Assembly (NCBI GenBank): GCA_031763025.1
Contig: JASSKH010000014.1
Coordinates: 8,856,563-8,920,562 of the forward strand
Reading direction: 5' to 3'
DNA: 64,000 bases
Origin: Macrocystis pyrifera
Lineage: Eukaryota; Sar; Phaeophyceae; Laminariales; Laminariaceae
This document shows positions 22,376-34,926 of this stretch, one piece after another. How positions within the stretch are numbered: position 1 is the first letter of the stretch; each line of letters starts with the position of its first letter. The position numbers and the translations under genes were made by a program. The notes under the pieces are model-generated. The model made no database searches, was not told where the DNA came from, and worked only from the letters and a program-made list of their open reading frames with translations.

Positions 22376-23397
22376 ATTCGTGTTTCAGCTTGTTTGTACT
22401 TCTGCTGGTATGAAAACTGACGCACGGGCTCATATAGGCCCAGATGCATGGTGATGTCAGCGGGATTGGATCCATCCCTTGAGGCCACGCTTGCACCCAA
22501 GCGTCTTCTTGTCCCTGGGCTTCCGGTTACTCTATCCCCTAGATGTTTTATCGGAACAGAAAGAACATCGCTATTTTAACACGCTGCGTTTAGAACTTCG
22601 GCTGGTTCGTGCTTACCGGAGAGCGACCGTGACTTGAAAGATGTTCATCACAGCAGCTTGCGTCTCTCTCGAGATTGATCTCGCGCAGGTTCTCAACAGA
22701 GGCCTACAACTCGACTTAACAGGTGCCGCCGTGGTCGGAATTGGTCGAAATTTGGAGTGCACAAAAAAGACAAACACAACCTCCGATCGATTTTTTTTTT
22801 GGGGTGCACAAAAAGAGACTGCAAACAACCTTCGACTGAAATTTTGCACGTCACTTGCGGACAGCTACAGCTCCTCACAGGAAACTGCAGCCCGTGAAAT
22901 TGGGGGATGCTCCGGATGGGGTGTGTGAGGGCGTCGGGTGCGCCAGACGGCAGTTGTAGGTAGCCAGAAACGACTCACGAGGTGTTTTCGTGTACTCGAA
23001 GTTGCGAGCAAGTAGCGCGAAAAGCTCGCAAAAAATGCAAAATGTTTCATTTCTCGCAAGGGAGCATAGCACAATGGCTACATCACCGATGAAGAAATGA
23101 CCTTCGCCCAAGTATTGTTGTTCTCCAGGCGGATTTTGTGTCTCTTTAGTAGTCGTCGTCGAAGATGCTGCGAGAGTTCAAACTACGTTCCCATGATGAG
23201 TAGTAAGTTATTGGGCCCAAAAAAGGACAAAAATGGGCTGAAAAGCTCAGGATTCTTGTGTATTTGCATGAACTATTCTACAACTACGAAATACGGATCT
23301 TCGTTGCAAATCCCTTGCTCTAATTCCGAGTCGAATGTGTATGTTGCCGGAACGCCTGCGCGCGCTGGACGACGCATTCCTGAGGGTGTTAGCGTCC
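22376..23397. other. No supported gene
   Basis: Frames at 22641-22928 (+) and 22865-23111 (-) overlap in antisense. The plus frame starts with an ATG and a plausible N-terminus, but it reads through a T10 tract and shows no domain. Confidence 0.35.
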
Positions 23398-23525
23398 CCT
23401 TGCATAATCCTCGGAGTCGGAGAAGCCCTCCCTTGCACGCGTACAATATGGGGTTGTCAGCAGGGCAGGGAGCGGGTCTCCCCCGCCACCGCGCCTGCCT
23501 GGCAGTGTGGCGTGTGGTGGCCTAT
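23398..23525 (+). repeat. R9 direct repeat, copy 2
   Basis: Second copy of the 22250-22375 segment, about 1.15 kb downstream in the same orientation. Confidence 0.65.
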
Positions 23526-23610
23526 ATGTGGGCCATGACAGTCGACAAAGCAGGACAGAGTGCTATAATTTCAGTGGTCAGCACAGATGGTACGATTTTT
23601 CCAGCTTGCA

Positions 23611-23721
23611 CTATTACGGGGGTACATAGTTAATAGGACCTATGGTGTACATAAAAACCTATGTATTTCCCTATTTTTACTAACAAAATTTGGTCCCGTT
23701 AACTATGGACCCCCGTAATAG
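23611..23721 (-). mobile_element. MITE-A copy 4
   Basis: Nearly intact. TATTACGGGGGTACATAG faces its inverted match ending CCCCCGTAATA, with TA duplicated at both ends. The core CTATTTTTACTAACAAAATT lies on the plus strand. Confidence 0.85.
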
Positions 23722-24109
23722 TACAGGTTGGTACAGGATATTATAACTGAAGCAGGCCCTTGGTCCCGAGATAGCCCCGAGTGGACCAATGAAAAAATTG
23801 ACGCGAGTCAGAGCAGAGTTTAGTAAGTCGTGTCGAGTATCGAATTGAAAAGCCATTGGCGACGGGAAAGCTTCAGAACCAGAATCTACGTACCCGATGA
23901 TGAAAGGTCGAGTAGATGATTGATGGGCTACAGAGCTAAATCGTGTTTTGGTTACTAAAAAAAAAATGGAAATTAACCTCGAAATCGAATTGAAAAGCAG
24001 GGTTTTTGGGGATATTAATAATTTCCGTGCCAGAGCCCAGTGACTAGTAATGTACCTGATGCTTTGTTAGTTGTGCTCGGTAACACGACGGAGGTGATCC
24101 GTCGTAGAT

Positions 24110-24360
24110 TGAGGAGCTTGTGGTGTCGTCGCGAGGAAACGGATCATCCACAGCACTCGTACACGTACATAGACGGCTGAAGTCAGCAGGAGCCCGGGGC
24201 CATCATCGCTGCACACCCGGCTCGGTAGATGGACCCATATCAGTTCAAGTAGAGAAATATGAGTGTCATTTCATGCGTCATAATACGTACGTAGTCGGTG
24301 ATGAGTACGGTAAACCCGTGGATATTCCCGACGATAACCCCCAGACGCCACAGCACCTCT
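24110..24360 (+). repeat. R10 direct repeat, copy 1
   Basis: Similar to 25885-26100. Shared words include GTGTCGTCG, TGCACACCCGGCTCGGTAGA and ACCCCCAGACGCCA. It ends 640 bp before the giant G tract; the second copy starts 415 bp after it. Confidence 0.65.
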
Positions 24361-25470
<1,110 letters not shown>

Positions 25471-25884
25471 CACAGCACAGCCTCGGCTGCTCTCACAACT
25501 CCTGCACGGTGTCGCTCTAGCCTGCGACGCAACACAGCAGTCGTCCTTGGCAGCATCTAGAGTCGCAAATATCCCGGTAACGCCGCTACATTCTCCAGCA
25601 AGAAAGGCCATTGTCCAGATCTTCCCCTCCAGATCATACGCGTATCGTACAAGAATCATGTTTTTTCTATGTTTTCTTCTGCACGCGGTAGGAAACCCTC
25701 ATCGTCACGGCCAAAACACAGCAGGGTGACGAGACCGCATCAAGGCCACCGACTTCCTCTGCACGCAATGGGAGACCCTCGCTGCCGGGGCTATTACCCA
25801 ACGCGACAGGAAGATGCCCGTATTGCGTGCACTTGACCAAAATTCGTAAAAAGTCGCATCATTCGTAGACCTTGAAACGTTCGA
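25471..25884. other. Gene-free flank of the G tract
   Basis: It contains a short internal direct repeat (TCTGCACGC then GGAAACCCTC or GGGAGACCCTC) at about 25678-25700 and 25755-25782. No gene. Confidence 0.4.
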
Positions 25885-26100
25885 TCGGATCATGGTGTCG
25901 TCGCAAGGAAACGAATAATCCACGGCACTATACCTACACCCCTGAACTCAGCAGGGTCCCGGGGCCAGCATTGCTGCACACCCGGCTCGGTAGATAATGC
26001 CCAGATCAGTGTAAAACGAGAAACAGTGTGTCATTTTACAGATCATTACTAAACCCGTGGTTACGCCAGAGGATGACCCCCAGACGCCAAAAATTCCATG
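25885..26100 (+). repeat. R10 direct repeat, copy 2
   Basis: Second copy of the 24110-24360 segment, same orientation, moderately diverged with small deletions. Confidence 0.65.
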
Positions 26101-27172
26101 CTGGATATTCTGGTAGTGGGGTGTTGGGGTGTCGGGGTTTTGTGCGATGTCTAACCGTGCCTCCCGATGTCACTCGTTGCGTTTTTCCTTATGAGGTGCG
26201 CAGTCAGCTCGAGGGCTGGCCAATAATACGACAGAGAGAGAGAGAGGTTTGATTCACCGTCTGGAGTCATCGTCACGCGATCCCGTTCCGCCTGTGTCTA
26301 CACATTTAGAGACTGGTCAATATACTATTAAATAGTGGAACGATTAGCTCTTCATTGGTAGGCAGTGTCGGCGATCCCGGAGGGGAGGAGCATTGCTTTC
26401 AGTTCATGTCAGCTCGCGAAGATGTTGGCAAGGAGCTGGAACATAGCAAGGAGTAAGGTTAGTATAGATGCCGCTAGGAACTCGCGCAGCAAGAAATTTG
26501 TAACTGTCGTGAGCTTGTGCGCGTTGGTGGACAGTGAACAGCAGTGGACAATTGATTGAGACATTTCTGACGACACATATTTGACAAGTTTTTACCAAAC
26601 AAAATAGCAAGTTTATAGAAATTTGTACCTGCCAAAATAGCAAAACAAAATGCCGAAGTTTTTTTTAACATGTCGGTTCAGTTTCGTTGGAAATATATGG
26701 AAAGTGAGATTGGCCGTTTTATTTTCCATGTTAGCCCAATAACGCCAACGCAAGGTTGTACGAACTAGACCAACCCACAACGCCCAACGCTAGACTCGCT
26801 CTACTTGCGTAATAGAGGGAGATACGGAGATTACACGGTGGCATTGACAACAGCGATCATAGGGCTGGCGACGCTGGCCGTGAGTCAAGTGTGGATGCGA
26901 CATGGGTGTCGTTTTGTGTGGGTGCTAAAAAGGAATCACCAACAGCAGCCGCCCCAGCTTTTGCCAGGAGATTTTGGCCGGGCTGGAGGGGCTGCCAACC
27001 TCTGAGGTACATGGACTGTGCCCGGAGTCCTTCTTCTGCGGCAGAATTTACTCCATAGAGAGCATCGGCGTGCTGTCAGCTACCTGCTGCTGCTGTAAGG
27101 GGTTCGAATACAATCATGATGCGAACATTTGCCCAATATTGCCAAATATACAGTGTTTCACAGTAGAAGGTT
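26101..27172. other. Gene-free stretch
   Basis: No supported gene. A short (GA)n run is at 26233-26246. The AT-rich part at 26570-26670 repeats TGCCAAAATAGCAA-type words, which recur at about 27290-27330. Confidence 0.4.
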
Positions 27173-27283
27173 CACTACGGGGGTCCATAGTTAACGGGAC
27201 CAAATTTTGTTAGTAAAAATAGGTAAATATATAGGTTTTTATGTATGCCATAGGTCCTATTAACTATGTACCCCCCGTAATAG
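27173..27283 (+). mobile_element. MITE-A copy 5
   Basis: CTACGGGGGTCCATAGTTAA at the left, inverted match at the right ending CCCCCCGTAATAG, core TTTTGTTAGTAAAAATAGG. It lies inside a TGCCAAAATAGCAAG-type repeat. Confidence 0.85.
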
Positions 27284-27418
27284 CAGCTTTTTGGCAAGTT
27301 CTGGATTTTTTTACTTGCCAAAATAGCAAGTTTGTTGTGTTACATTCGGGCCGTTTCTAACGACCGAATGAAACACAAAAAACTTGTTGTTGGTTACAAC
27401 TACTATCTCTTCACCATC

Positions 27419-28035
27419 CAGAGGCACGTACTCGTACATACGGTAGCAACAAAAAAGTATCAGGAGCCAGGAGAAAAAGTACCTTATGAGTACGTGGCGT
27501 GAGGCACGACGACCACCACCACCACCTGGCTTCGCGTCTAGCTCCGTTCCTCATCCTAACCCGCTCCCTTCCTGCTTCGTCCAGTCGCTGGCTGTCGCTA
27601 CTCTCCCCTCGAACGGGCAGAGACCATAGAGGCACGTACTCGTACGTGCTGATACGGAGCAAGCAAAACACAAAAAAAGCAAGACCTGTCGGGAGAAAAA
27701 GTATCATACGACTACGTGCCGTGAGGGACGACGGCCACCACCACCAGGCTTAGCGTCAGCTCCGGTCCGCAGTCGAACCACCTCCGTTCCTGATTCGGCT
27801 CGTCGCTGGTTGGCGTTATCGCTCCCCTCGGCCCGTCTCTGCTGCTGGTGCTGCTGTGGGGAAAACATATGAAAAAGTTGTAGTGTCAAACGACGACTGC
27901 ACCATTACCACGACGATGACTACCACCACAACACTAACCACGACCACCACCGCCAGGCTTCGCGTCTAGCCTCGCACCGCAGTCGATCCTTCTCCCCTAC
28001 TGCTTCGGCCGACGCTGGGTGCGTGTGGTTGTGCG
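27419..28035 (+). repeat. Degenerate ~210-bp tandem repeat
   Basis: Three diverged units, starting about 27419, 27628 and 27890, share AGAGGCACGTACTCGTAC, (CAC)n clusters and a GCTTCGCGTCTAGC-type segment. The CAC runs give His/Thr-rich or Trp-rich frames that are not credible proteins. Confidence 0.55.
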
Positions 28036-29996
28036 ACTGTTCTGGTGGTGTTGTTGTGCTGCTCGCTTGACAATAGTCTTGAAGGAAACGGGGACACGAA
28101 AACCCATTTTTGTAATTGGTAAACGCGTTACTATGTTTTTTTTTTACAACCACCGTTGTTTCGGCACACGTCGGGTGTGACAAAAGAGGTGGCACCGGGT
28201 CCCTTTTTATGGCGCCGTCAAAATGAGGAACTCGCATTAGCTCGTAGTAAGTTAGAAGGAGGCCGAGCTCCTCATGACCCAGAAGGCGACACAACGGCTC
28301 CAGAAAGAAATCAGACCTGGAGGGGCAGCTCTGTGGGCGTCGTATGCAGCAGAGCCTTTCGTGGCCTGAGTTGGGTTTTGGCAGATGGAGATGGACTGCC
28401 GGGCTGAACTCGAGAGCATGAGGTGCCGATGATAAAGGAGAGGTGTCTGCTTCTCCCTTTAAGAAGAGTTCGAAAGGAAATTGGAAAGGCAAGTGGTTGG
28501 GTACGAGGGCCCAGAAAGAGTACCAGAAGAGTAAGAAGGGAGAGATGCCGCCCCAGTAGCAGCAGCAGCACGATGCCAGCAAAATCCAAGTATGAGCCGC
28601 AGCTGGTAGATCCGCTTGGCGCTGGTGGCGAAGGCGTTGGAAAGCAGCAGCTGCAGGGGCAGCAGTAGCCCCAGCCACTCCGTTAGGAACAACAATAGCA
28701 GCCGTCAGAGGATCGCTGCGCTTGTTGCGACGATGAAGCGCAGGCACGCCATCAGCAAAACGTGGCCGCCAAAGGAAAAGTGTGACGCTTGGAGCGACGA
28801 CGCAGTACTGCGGCCCCAGCGGCACGACCCCAGCTAAACCAGCCATGATATCTGTGGGCCCATTTTCGTTGGCGGCGAAGCAGAAGAACAAAAGAGCAAG
28901 AGAGGACGTTAGTTGGTCGGCTGGAGCCGCAAGGGGGGTGGAGACAGCGGGACCGGCGCTGAAAAACCGTTTTGGAATAATCACTTTCCTAAACTGCTAA
29001 AACAGGGGCGCCCGCAGGTGGACGATGAGGGATACGTTGCCCCTGGAGAAGGAGAGAGACAGAGTGAATATGGGCGCTGGTGGAAGAGTCTGCGTCATCG
29101 GTTGGGGAGCAGTGCACGGGTGCAACAGGCGGCGCTGCCCCATGAGAGAGGGGACGAGAGAAGAAACGGAGGCGGTATACGGACTCTGACGACCGCTATT
29201 TTCTACCAGGGTCTCCGCGAGTACGGTCCGGCAGCATAGCAGCAGTAGTACAAATGCAGCTACAGTATCAACGGCGGCAGCAGCAACAACAACGTGACCA
29301 AATTCTGAAGTAGTGTATCAGGTACTAGCTACGCATTTACCGCCATATCAAGAATACTGTTTTATGACGCTGAGCCCCCTCTTCCCTGCTCCACCTGGTA
29401 GGCGTTTTTTCCATGTTCCCAGTAGTCCTCAACTGGAGCGTTTCATTGCTCAACTCTCAACAAAAGGTTAGACTGCAAGGATAACCCATGTCTGGGTAGA
29501 CTGCACAAATTGGCTTGTCCAACCTCTTTTTTTCTGTAGCTCCGGTAGTAGTTGGTAAATACCTTCACAGATGGCGTCAACAGCAGGACACAAAAGCCCC
29601 TTCACAGTTCACATCGAAAACCAAAACGAACTCTCAACGCTAAGTGTTTCACAACCCACAACCGAAAGAAACGCATCAATGATGCATTAAGCCATACGGC
29701 AGCATAGCAACATAAATTCCCTCGCAAACTTTTCTCGGGCCTGCCAACAGCCGCACTCGCTGCGAGACGCGGTGAAGTCGACTCCTTCGACCGGCCAGGC
29801 GACCAAGGTTATAGAAGGCTATTGATAGGTGGCACCTATACTACGTCGATTCAGGTGCTAAAATTTATACCAGGTATATTTTAATTCTACTGTAGTACCG
29901 GTGGGGGCATCGGCCCGCTGGGGTAGGAGATGTGTTCGAAGCTCAACGTAGGGAGATGTGTCCGAAGTTCATCCTTGAAAGATGTTTCATATCGGC
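28036..29996. other. No convincing gene; longest open frame of the window is antisense noise or an unknown fragment
   Basis: A 354-codon minus-strand frame (27920-28984) stays open but has no domain, begins inside a repeat and ends in Trp/Arg-rich sequence created by a CAC repeat. On the plus strand shorter frames (28156-28407; 28913-29239, with the stretch EYGRWWKSLRHRLG) are equally unrecognised. From 29240 to 29996 nothing is seen except a short duplicated GAGATGTGT(T/C)CGAAG at about 29928 and 29952. Confidence 0.3.
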
Positions 29997-30335
29997 GTCC
30001 CCGGTGGCTTGGTAGGTGGTCCGCGAGCCTCTCAAGATCAATTTCGTGAGTTGTCTCACCGAGTGCATGCTCGTAGGGACTTTTTCTTGCATAAAATTGA
30101 TTAGCGGAAAGCGCGAGAGCGTGAGTTAGCTGTATATTCGATGAAAATCGACGAGCAGTGGGAATGCTGAACCCTATGCGCGATAAAAACTAAAGGCACG
30201 TACCGGGGAGGAGAAGGGACGACACCTGTGACCACGGCTTGTCCAGAAGGTCGTCGAGGGTGAAACCTCCTACGAGTGGGCTGGAAAGTAAGAGTGTTGG
30301 AAAAAAATAAAAAATAAAAATAAAAAATCGCACGC
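29997..30335 (+). mobile_element. tRNA-derived SINE (R2), copy 1
   Basis: Starts GTCCCCGGTGGCTTGGTAGG, carrying the pol III A box, but the B box region has lost bases (GTGAGTTGTCTCACC). The body includes CGATGAAAATCGACGAGCAG and GACCACGGCTTGTCCAGAAG, and the tail is A-rich (AAAAAAATAAAAAATAAAAA). It matches the better copy at 35685-36021. Confidence 0.7.
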
Positions 30336-30519
30336 ATGGAGCATGATAATACTTGCACTGCTGCAAGCTCTGCCGAGATTTTTGATTATACCGCAATTCT
30401 CGTTTTTGCAGGCCGCTAAGCCTGGGGCCCACAAAGGTTCATAACTTGCAATTTTAAGCAACACTGAAAATGCTGACATGAGCATATACGAACGATTATA
30501 TGTTTTTAGTAGGGTTAGA

Positions 30520-31008
30520 GTTAGGTCGGGGCCGCAAAGGTTCGTAACTTCCAATTTATAAGTAGGGAAATTGCCATATGGGGGTATACCCCTCGATTTT
30601 TCAGCCATTTGGGGGTATAGGAAAAATGCGCCCGCGGGAGGCGTTCCCACATGCCCCAGCCGGCTCTGAATTCTGTTTTGACGCGCTGGCAAGGTGCCCG
30701 CAGGCCATGCCCAGCACGCCCGCCTTCTTTTTTTTTTTCGGGCACGTTGTTGGGGCTAACGGCACCGCCGCGCAGGAGGGGTCTAACGAAATTCCCCTTT
30801 GACCAAATATTGCGGGGGTATTCCCCCGAAACTCTACTAAATTTTATGTGGTGCCCCCGCGAGACCATCTTAACCCCCTTTGACCGAGCGCACTACCCCG
30901 CGATGACCACTTGTCACAGCCCCAGAAACAGGTATGCACATTTGTACACGCCACCCTATTCAGCAGCCCGAACGGCCCAAGGGCGGAACATCCAGCAGTT
31001 GCGAGTAG
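30520..31008 (+). repeat. R5 repeat, plus copy
   Basis: About 490 bp, matching 37455-37915 in inverted orientation. Shared words include GGGGGTATAGG(A/C)AAAATGCG, CGGGCACGTTGTTGGGGCTA, CCCCCGAAACTCTACTAAAT and CACAGCCCCAGAAACAGGTA. Frames are interrupted. It abuts repeat R6. Confidence 0.75.
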
Positions 31009-31412
31009 TTCTCAGTTTGTAGAACTGAGCCTCTGTTTTGATAAATGCAAATCTGTATGTCTGTCTGTCTGTCTGTCCGCTAGGCTTATATTTTCGAGCA
31101 CTTTCCAATGGTTGACATATAAGCTCGTTACAGATGATATTCGTACGACGTATTCGACCCTTACGGACCTTATATACTGAAACATACCATACCACCAGGC
31201 AAATTTAGCGATATAATACATCCACGACATCGTACCATGGTACCATACCGCAAACGTACCATACCATATACTGTGTTTTTCCCGTACCATACCGTCAACA
31301 CATACGATACCACATACGGTGGTTTTCCCATATTCCCCTATACCATACCACCAACATATCCCATATCCCATACTCCCATATACTATACCACCAACATATC
31401 CCATATCCCATA
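31009..31412 (+). repeat. R6 repeat, copy a
   Basis: It begins with the hairpin TCTCAGTTTGTAGAACTGAG, then (CTGT)n, then a GATATTCGTACGACG block, then a long stretch of degenerate ATACCATACCACCA words. Related copies are at 50440, 52595 and 55715. Confidence 0.75.
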
Positions 31413-31414
31413 CT

Positions 31415-31626
31415 GAGTTGGGGAGACGTCTATACTCCAGACCAGGTGCCTGCTACTGCCGTCTTGTTGTGCAAGGGTGGCGATGAATACAAGAGTTGGC
31501 TCAGACGCCCATACCGAGTTGGGGAGACGTCTATACACCAGACCAAGTGCCTGCTACTGCTGTAGTGCTGTCTTGTTGTGCAAGGGTGGCGATGAATACA
31601 AGAGTTGGCTCAGACGCTTGGGTCCT
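31415..31626 (+). repeat. Tandem duplication, ~101-bp unit
   Basis: Two units begin GAGTTGGGGAGACGTCTATA at 31415 and 31516. The second has a small internal insertion (TGTAGTGC). Confidence 0.9.
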
Positions 31627-31831
31627 ACGCTCAGTGCAGCGCATTGGCCGCTGGTGTGCACGAAATAGATGAAAAACATTATCTACGAGTACTACTACTG
31701 CTGTATCCGTCTCGAATGGCAAAAAATGGGCCTTTTTTTCAGTTTTGGGAGGATACCGTAGGACGCCGCCGGCAAGCTTTTCCCCCCTAGAGCATGCATC
31801 CACCTCATTTCTTTTGAGCCCGTCATCTATA

Positions 31832-31943
31832 CTACTACGGGGGTCCATAGTTAACGGGACCAAATTTTGTTAGTAAAAAACAGGTATTTATATAGGTTCT
31901 TATGTATACCATAGGTCCTATTAACTATGGACCCCCGTAATAG
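31832..31943 (+). mobile_element. MITE-A copy 6, with empty-site paralogue
   Basis: Intact element with TA on both sides, inserted in R8 sequence CATCTATAC/GTTGATCTATCCC. The uninterrupted paralogue at 33427-33446 reads CATCTATACTGGTTGATC, so insertion boundaries and the 2-bp target duplication can be read directly. Confidence 0.9.
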
Positions 31944-32109
31944 TTGATCTATCCCGCCACCGAGCGGGTTGCCCGTGGGCTGAGTCTCTATCGAGATCGA
32001 GCATCTATCGTCTGTCGTCGCACGAGCAGGTGTTTAACAGTTACTGTACAACAAACGTCTATCGTCTATCGTCTCACGAGCAGGTCTTTTACAGTTACTA
32101 GAGTGTCTG

Positions 32110-32322
32110 CGCATAATATTTTTGTTTATCAAGGATTTCCGTCGGAAAGGTAATCATAATCGAAAGCCTTTGGGCGTGCGCATAATCGTAGACGAAAAAA
32201 AACAGCTAAATATTGGATTCTTATGTTAGAAAAAAAACACTTGCGGCAGCGGCAGCACTTTTTTTTGTACCAAACGAGCCGAACACAAGAAGTCGTGCAA
32301 GCAGCAGCAGCAGTACCTACCT

Positions 32323-32356
<34 letters not shown>

Positions 32357-32560
32357 CAGCAGCTGCAGGAGCAGTAAGCAGCAGCAAGCAGTAACAGGCA
32401 GAAGTGCGATCTATCTAGCGCTCCTCGACACTCGCTGTGCAAGCGACGCCGCCACAACGAGAAGATCGCCCTCCTTCTTCGTCGTCCTCTCTGGCCGAAA
32501 AGGGGTCGAAGCGGCGAAGATCAGGGGCGTGGCGGCAAAGGTGCATGTGCTTGCAGCACC
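32110..32560 (+). repeat. R7 repeat, plus copy
   Basis: Matches 54425-54975 in inverted orientation. Shared segments are GTCTGCGCATA, TTATCAAGGATTT, a CAGCAG-rich part, and CCTCGACACTCGCTGTGCAAG then CGCCGCCACAACGAG. No intact frame is shared. Confidence 0.7.
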
Positions 32561-32802
32561 AGCAAAAGGTGCGCATGCTTGCAGCACCAGCAGCGCCTGC
32601 GACAGCTCTTGCAGCAGCGCTTGCTTGAGGCAGCTCTCTCGCTTCCAGCAACGCTTGCTTGCAGCAGCGCTTGCTTGCAGCAGACCTTGCTTGTGTGCAG
32701 CAGCGCTCGCTTGCAGCAGCGCTTTTGTTTGCAGCAGCGCCTGCTCACCGCAGTGCTTGCTTATTATTGCCGCAGTGCTTCCAGCAACAACAGCACTTAC
32801 TT

Positions 32803-32835
<33 letters not shown>

Positions 32836-33000
32836 CACACTACATGCAGTAGTAGCAGTAGTCGGTGACGTACAGCAGCAGCAGCAGCTGCAGCAGCACC
32901 TACCTAACAGTATCTGCTGCTGCAGCAGCAGGCAGCAAAGGCATGCAGCATCAGCGGCAGCAATTCTTCTCGCAAAACTCCGCCGGTAGCAGACACATGC
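32295..33000 (+). repeat. CAG/GCA-rich and GCAGCAGCGCTTGCTT-type repeats
   Basis: Pure (GCA)n segments (32320-32355, 32806-32834) alternate with a 15-18-bp repeat TTGCAGCAGCGCTTGC (32590-32770). Frames read Ser, Ala, Gln, Leu or Cys repeats, and the 209-codon frame over it is not a gene. Confidence 0.8.
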
Positions 33001-33797
33001 ATGGTCCGTCGAGGCCACTCTCAGGGCAAGCTTGGCCAATCCAAAGCATCCGGAGAGTTTTTCGGCCAACAGAATGCAGCGGTCGAATCTCATATCACAC
33101 AAATATGGCTCTAGTATAATATGCTATCCCAAAATACATAACTTCGTCATTTTTATGCAAATTTGATTAGGATATTTGATTAGTCGTCGGTAACGGGGGA
33201 ATAGATAAGCAAAATTCGTAATGTTTTTTCTTTTGCGCAGACACTCTACTGTACAACAAACGTCTATCGTCTATCGTCGCACGAGCAGGTCTTTTGCAGC
33301 AGTACAACAAACGTGTCGAATGGCAAAAAGTGGGCTTCTTTTCAGGTTTGGGAGGATACCGTGGGACGCCGCCGGCAAGCGCTTGCCCCCTAGAGCATGC
33401 ATCCACCTCATTTCTTCGAGCCCGTCATCTATACTGGTTGATCTATCCCGCCACCGCGCGGGTTGCCCATGGGCTGAGTCTCTGTCGAGATCGAGCGTCT
33501 ATCGTGTATCGTCGCACGAGCTGAAATAATACTTTTTTGGTGTACTTCGCGTTTCCATTCGCGTACTATAGCAGGTCGTTTACAGTACAACAGGAGTGGG
33601 CTACTTTTTGTGCCACAGCAAAATTATCGACGAGTACTGCTACTGTAGTAGTGCTGTATCCGTCTCGAATGGCAAAAAAAATGCATACTATCGCAGGTCT
33701 TTTACAGCACCGAAAGGCAAAAAATGGGCTTTTTTCAGTTTTGGGGGGATACTGTAGGACGCCGCCGGCAGCAATGGATTACTTTCTACTTTTCGCC

Positions 33798-34119
33798 GAG
33801 TAGGTTTAGCAATCTGGGAGAAGGGATCTTTAGGGGTGTTTTTGACTTTAAAATTGCGTAGCGCGGTCTGCACTTCGGAATCGTCTTCTGCAATTGAGAA
33901 CTTTCCTGGTTCGATGCAAACGCGGTGCAGCCGCGTTTGTGGCCAGTTTTGGCCCGTTTTGGCTGCGGTTTGGGGTCAGGGTTAGGGTCAGGGTTAGGGT
34001 TAGGGTTAGAGTCAGGGGTTGGGTTGGGTCTTCGCCCGTACCTTGATCCCAACAGGAACCAAAACACCTGAACAGCCTACCAACCTAAAGATCCCTTCTC
34101 CCAGATTGCTAGGGGACCT
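33798..34119. mobile_element. MULE-like TIR element with 9-bp target duplication and internal telomere repeats
   Basis: 322 bp flanked by direct CTTTTCGCC at 33789-33797 and 34120-34128. Terminal inverted repeats include AGCAATCTGGGAGAAGGGAT then CTTTAGG (33808-33834), matched exactly inverted at 34084-34110. Inside are GGGTCAGGGTTAGGGTTAGG words (33972-34025). The uninterrupted R8 paralogues at 34578-34600 and 34707-34730 show a single CTTTTCGCC, confirming insertion. An 8-11-bp duplication with long TIRs fits Mutator-like elements (inference). It is non-coding, so non-autonomous. Confidence 0.85.
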
Positions 34120-34926
34120 CTTTTCGCCTTTATTTGTTTGCGATCGTCATCGTATGTTTCGGTACTCGCAAATAATAACCCGTCAGTTGAAAATACATGT
34201 CAATCTGTCGAATGTGTAATAACCCACAAAATGTTTTTCAATGGCCAACAAAGCGCCGTCATTCGTATACTATAGCAGTAGAGCCTGGTATCAGTATAGG
34301 GCTACCCTATATATACCCCCTATACTACATGATGTTTCCGTAGTACTTAGTCACGTTTTTTGCCCCCTAGAGCATGCATCCACCTCATTTCTCATTTGAC
34401 CAACAACAACGTCGCATACTATAGCACAAGCAGGTATTTTACATGACAACAACAGGAGTGGATTACTTCTTGTGCGACAACAAAATTTTCTACGAGTACT
34501 ATTACAAAATTGCATACTACTAAAAAATTGCATACGAACTATCGTAGGTCTTTTACAACAACAGCAGTTAGTTTATTGCTTTCTACTTTTCGCCTTCATT
34601 TGTATTTTGCGATCCTCGTCGTATGTTTCGGTACTCGCCAAAAGAATTACCCAAAATTGCATACTGTCGCAGGTATTTTGCAACAGCAGTTAGTTGATTA
34701 CTTTCTACTTTTCGCCTTTATTGTATTTTGCGATCCTCATCGTATGTTTCGGTACTCGCAAAAATAATAACCCGGCAGTTGAAAATACGTCAACCTGTCG
34801 AATATGTAACAACAGACAACAAAAAATGGGCTTTTTTAGGTTTGGGAGGATACCGTAGGACGCCGGCGGCAAGCTCGTGCCCCCAGCATGCATCCACCTC
34901 AGTTCTCATTTCGCCAACGACAACTA

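Noticed and set aside
27920-28984. 354-codon minus-strand open frame, the longest without homopolymers
   Set aside because: No domain or recognisable motif, composition driven by CAC and GC repeats, start and end inside repeats.
32223-32852. 209-codon Ser/Ala/Cys-rich frame
   Set aside because: Created by CAG repeats; the R7 copy at 54425-54975 does not maintain the frame.
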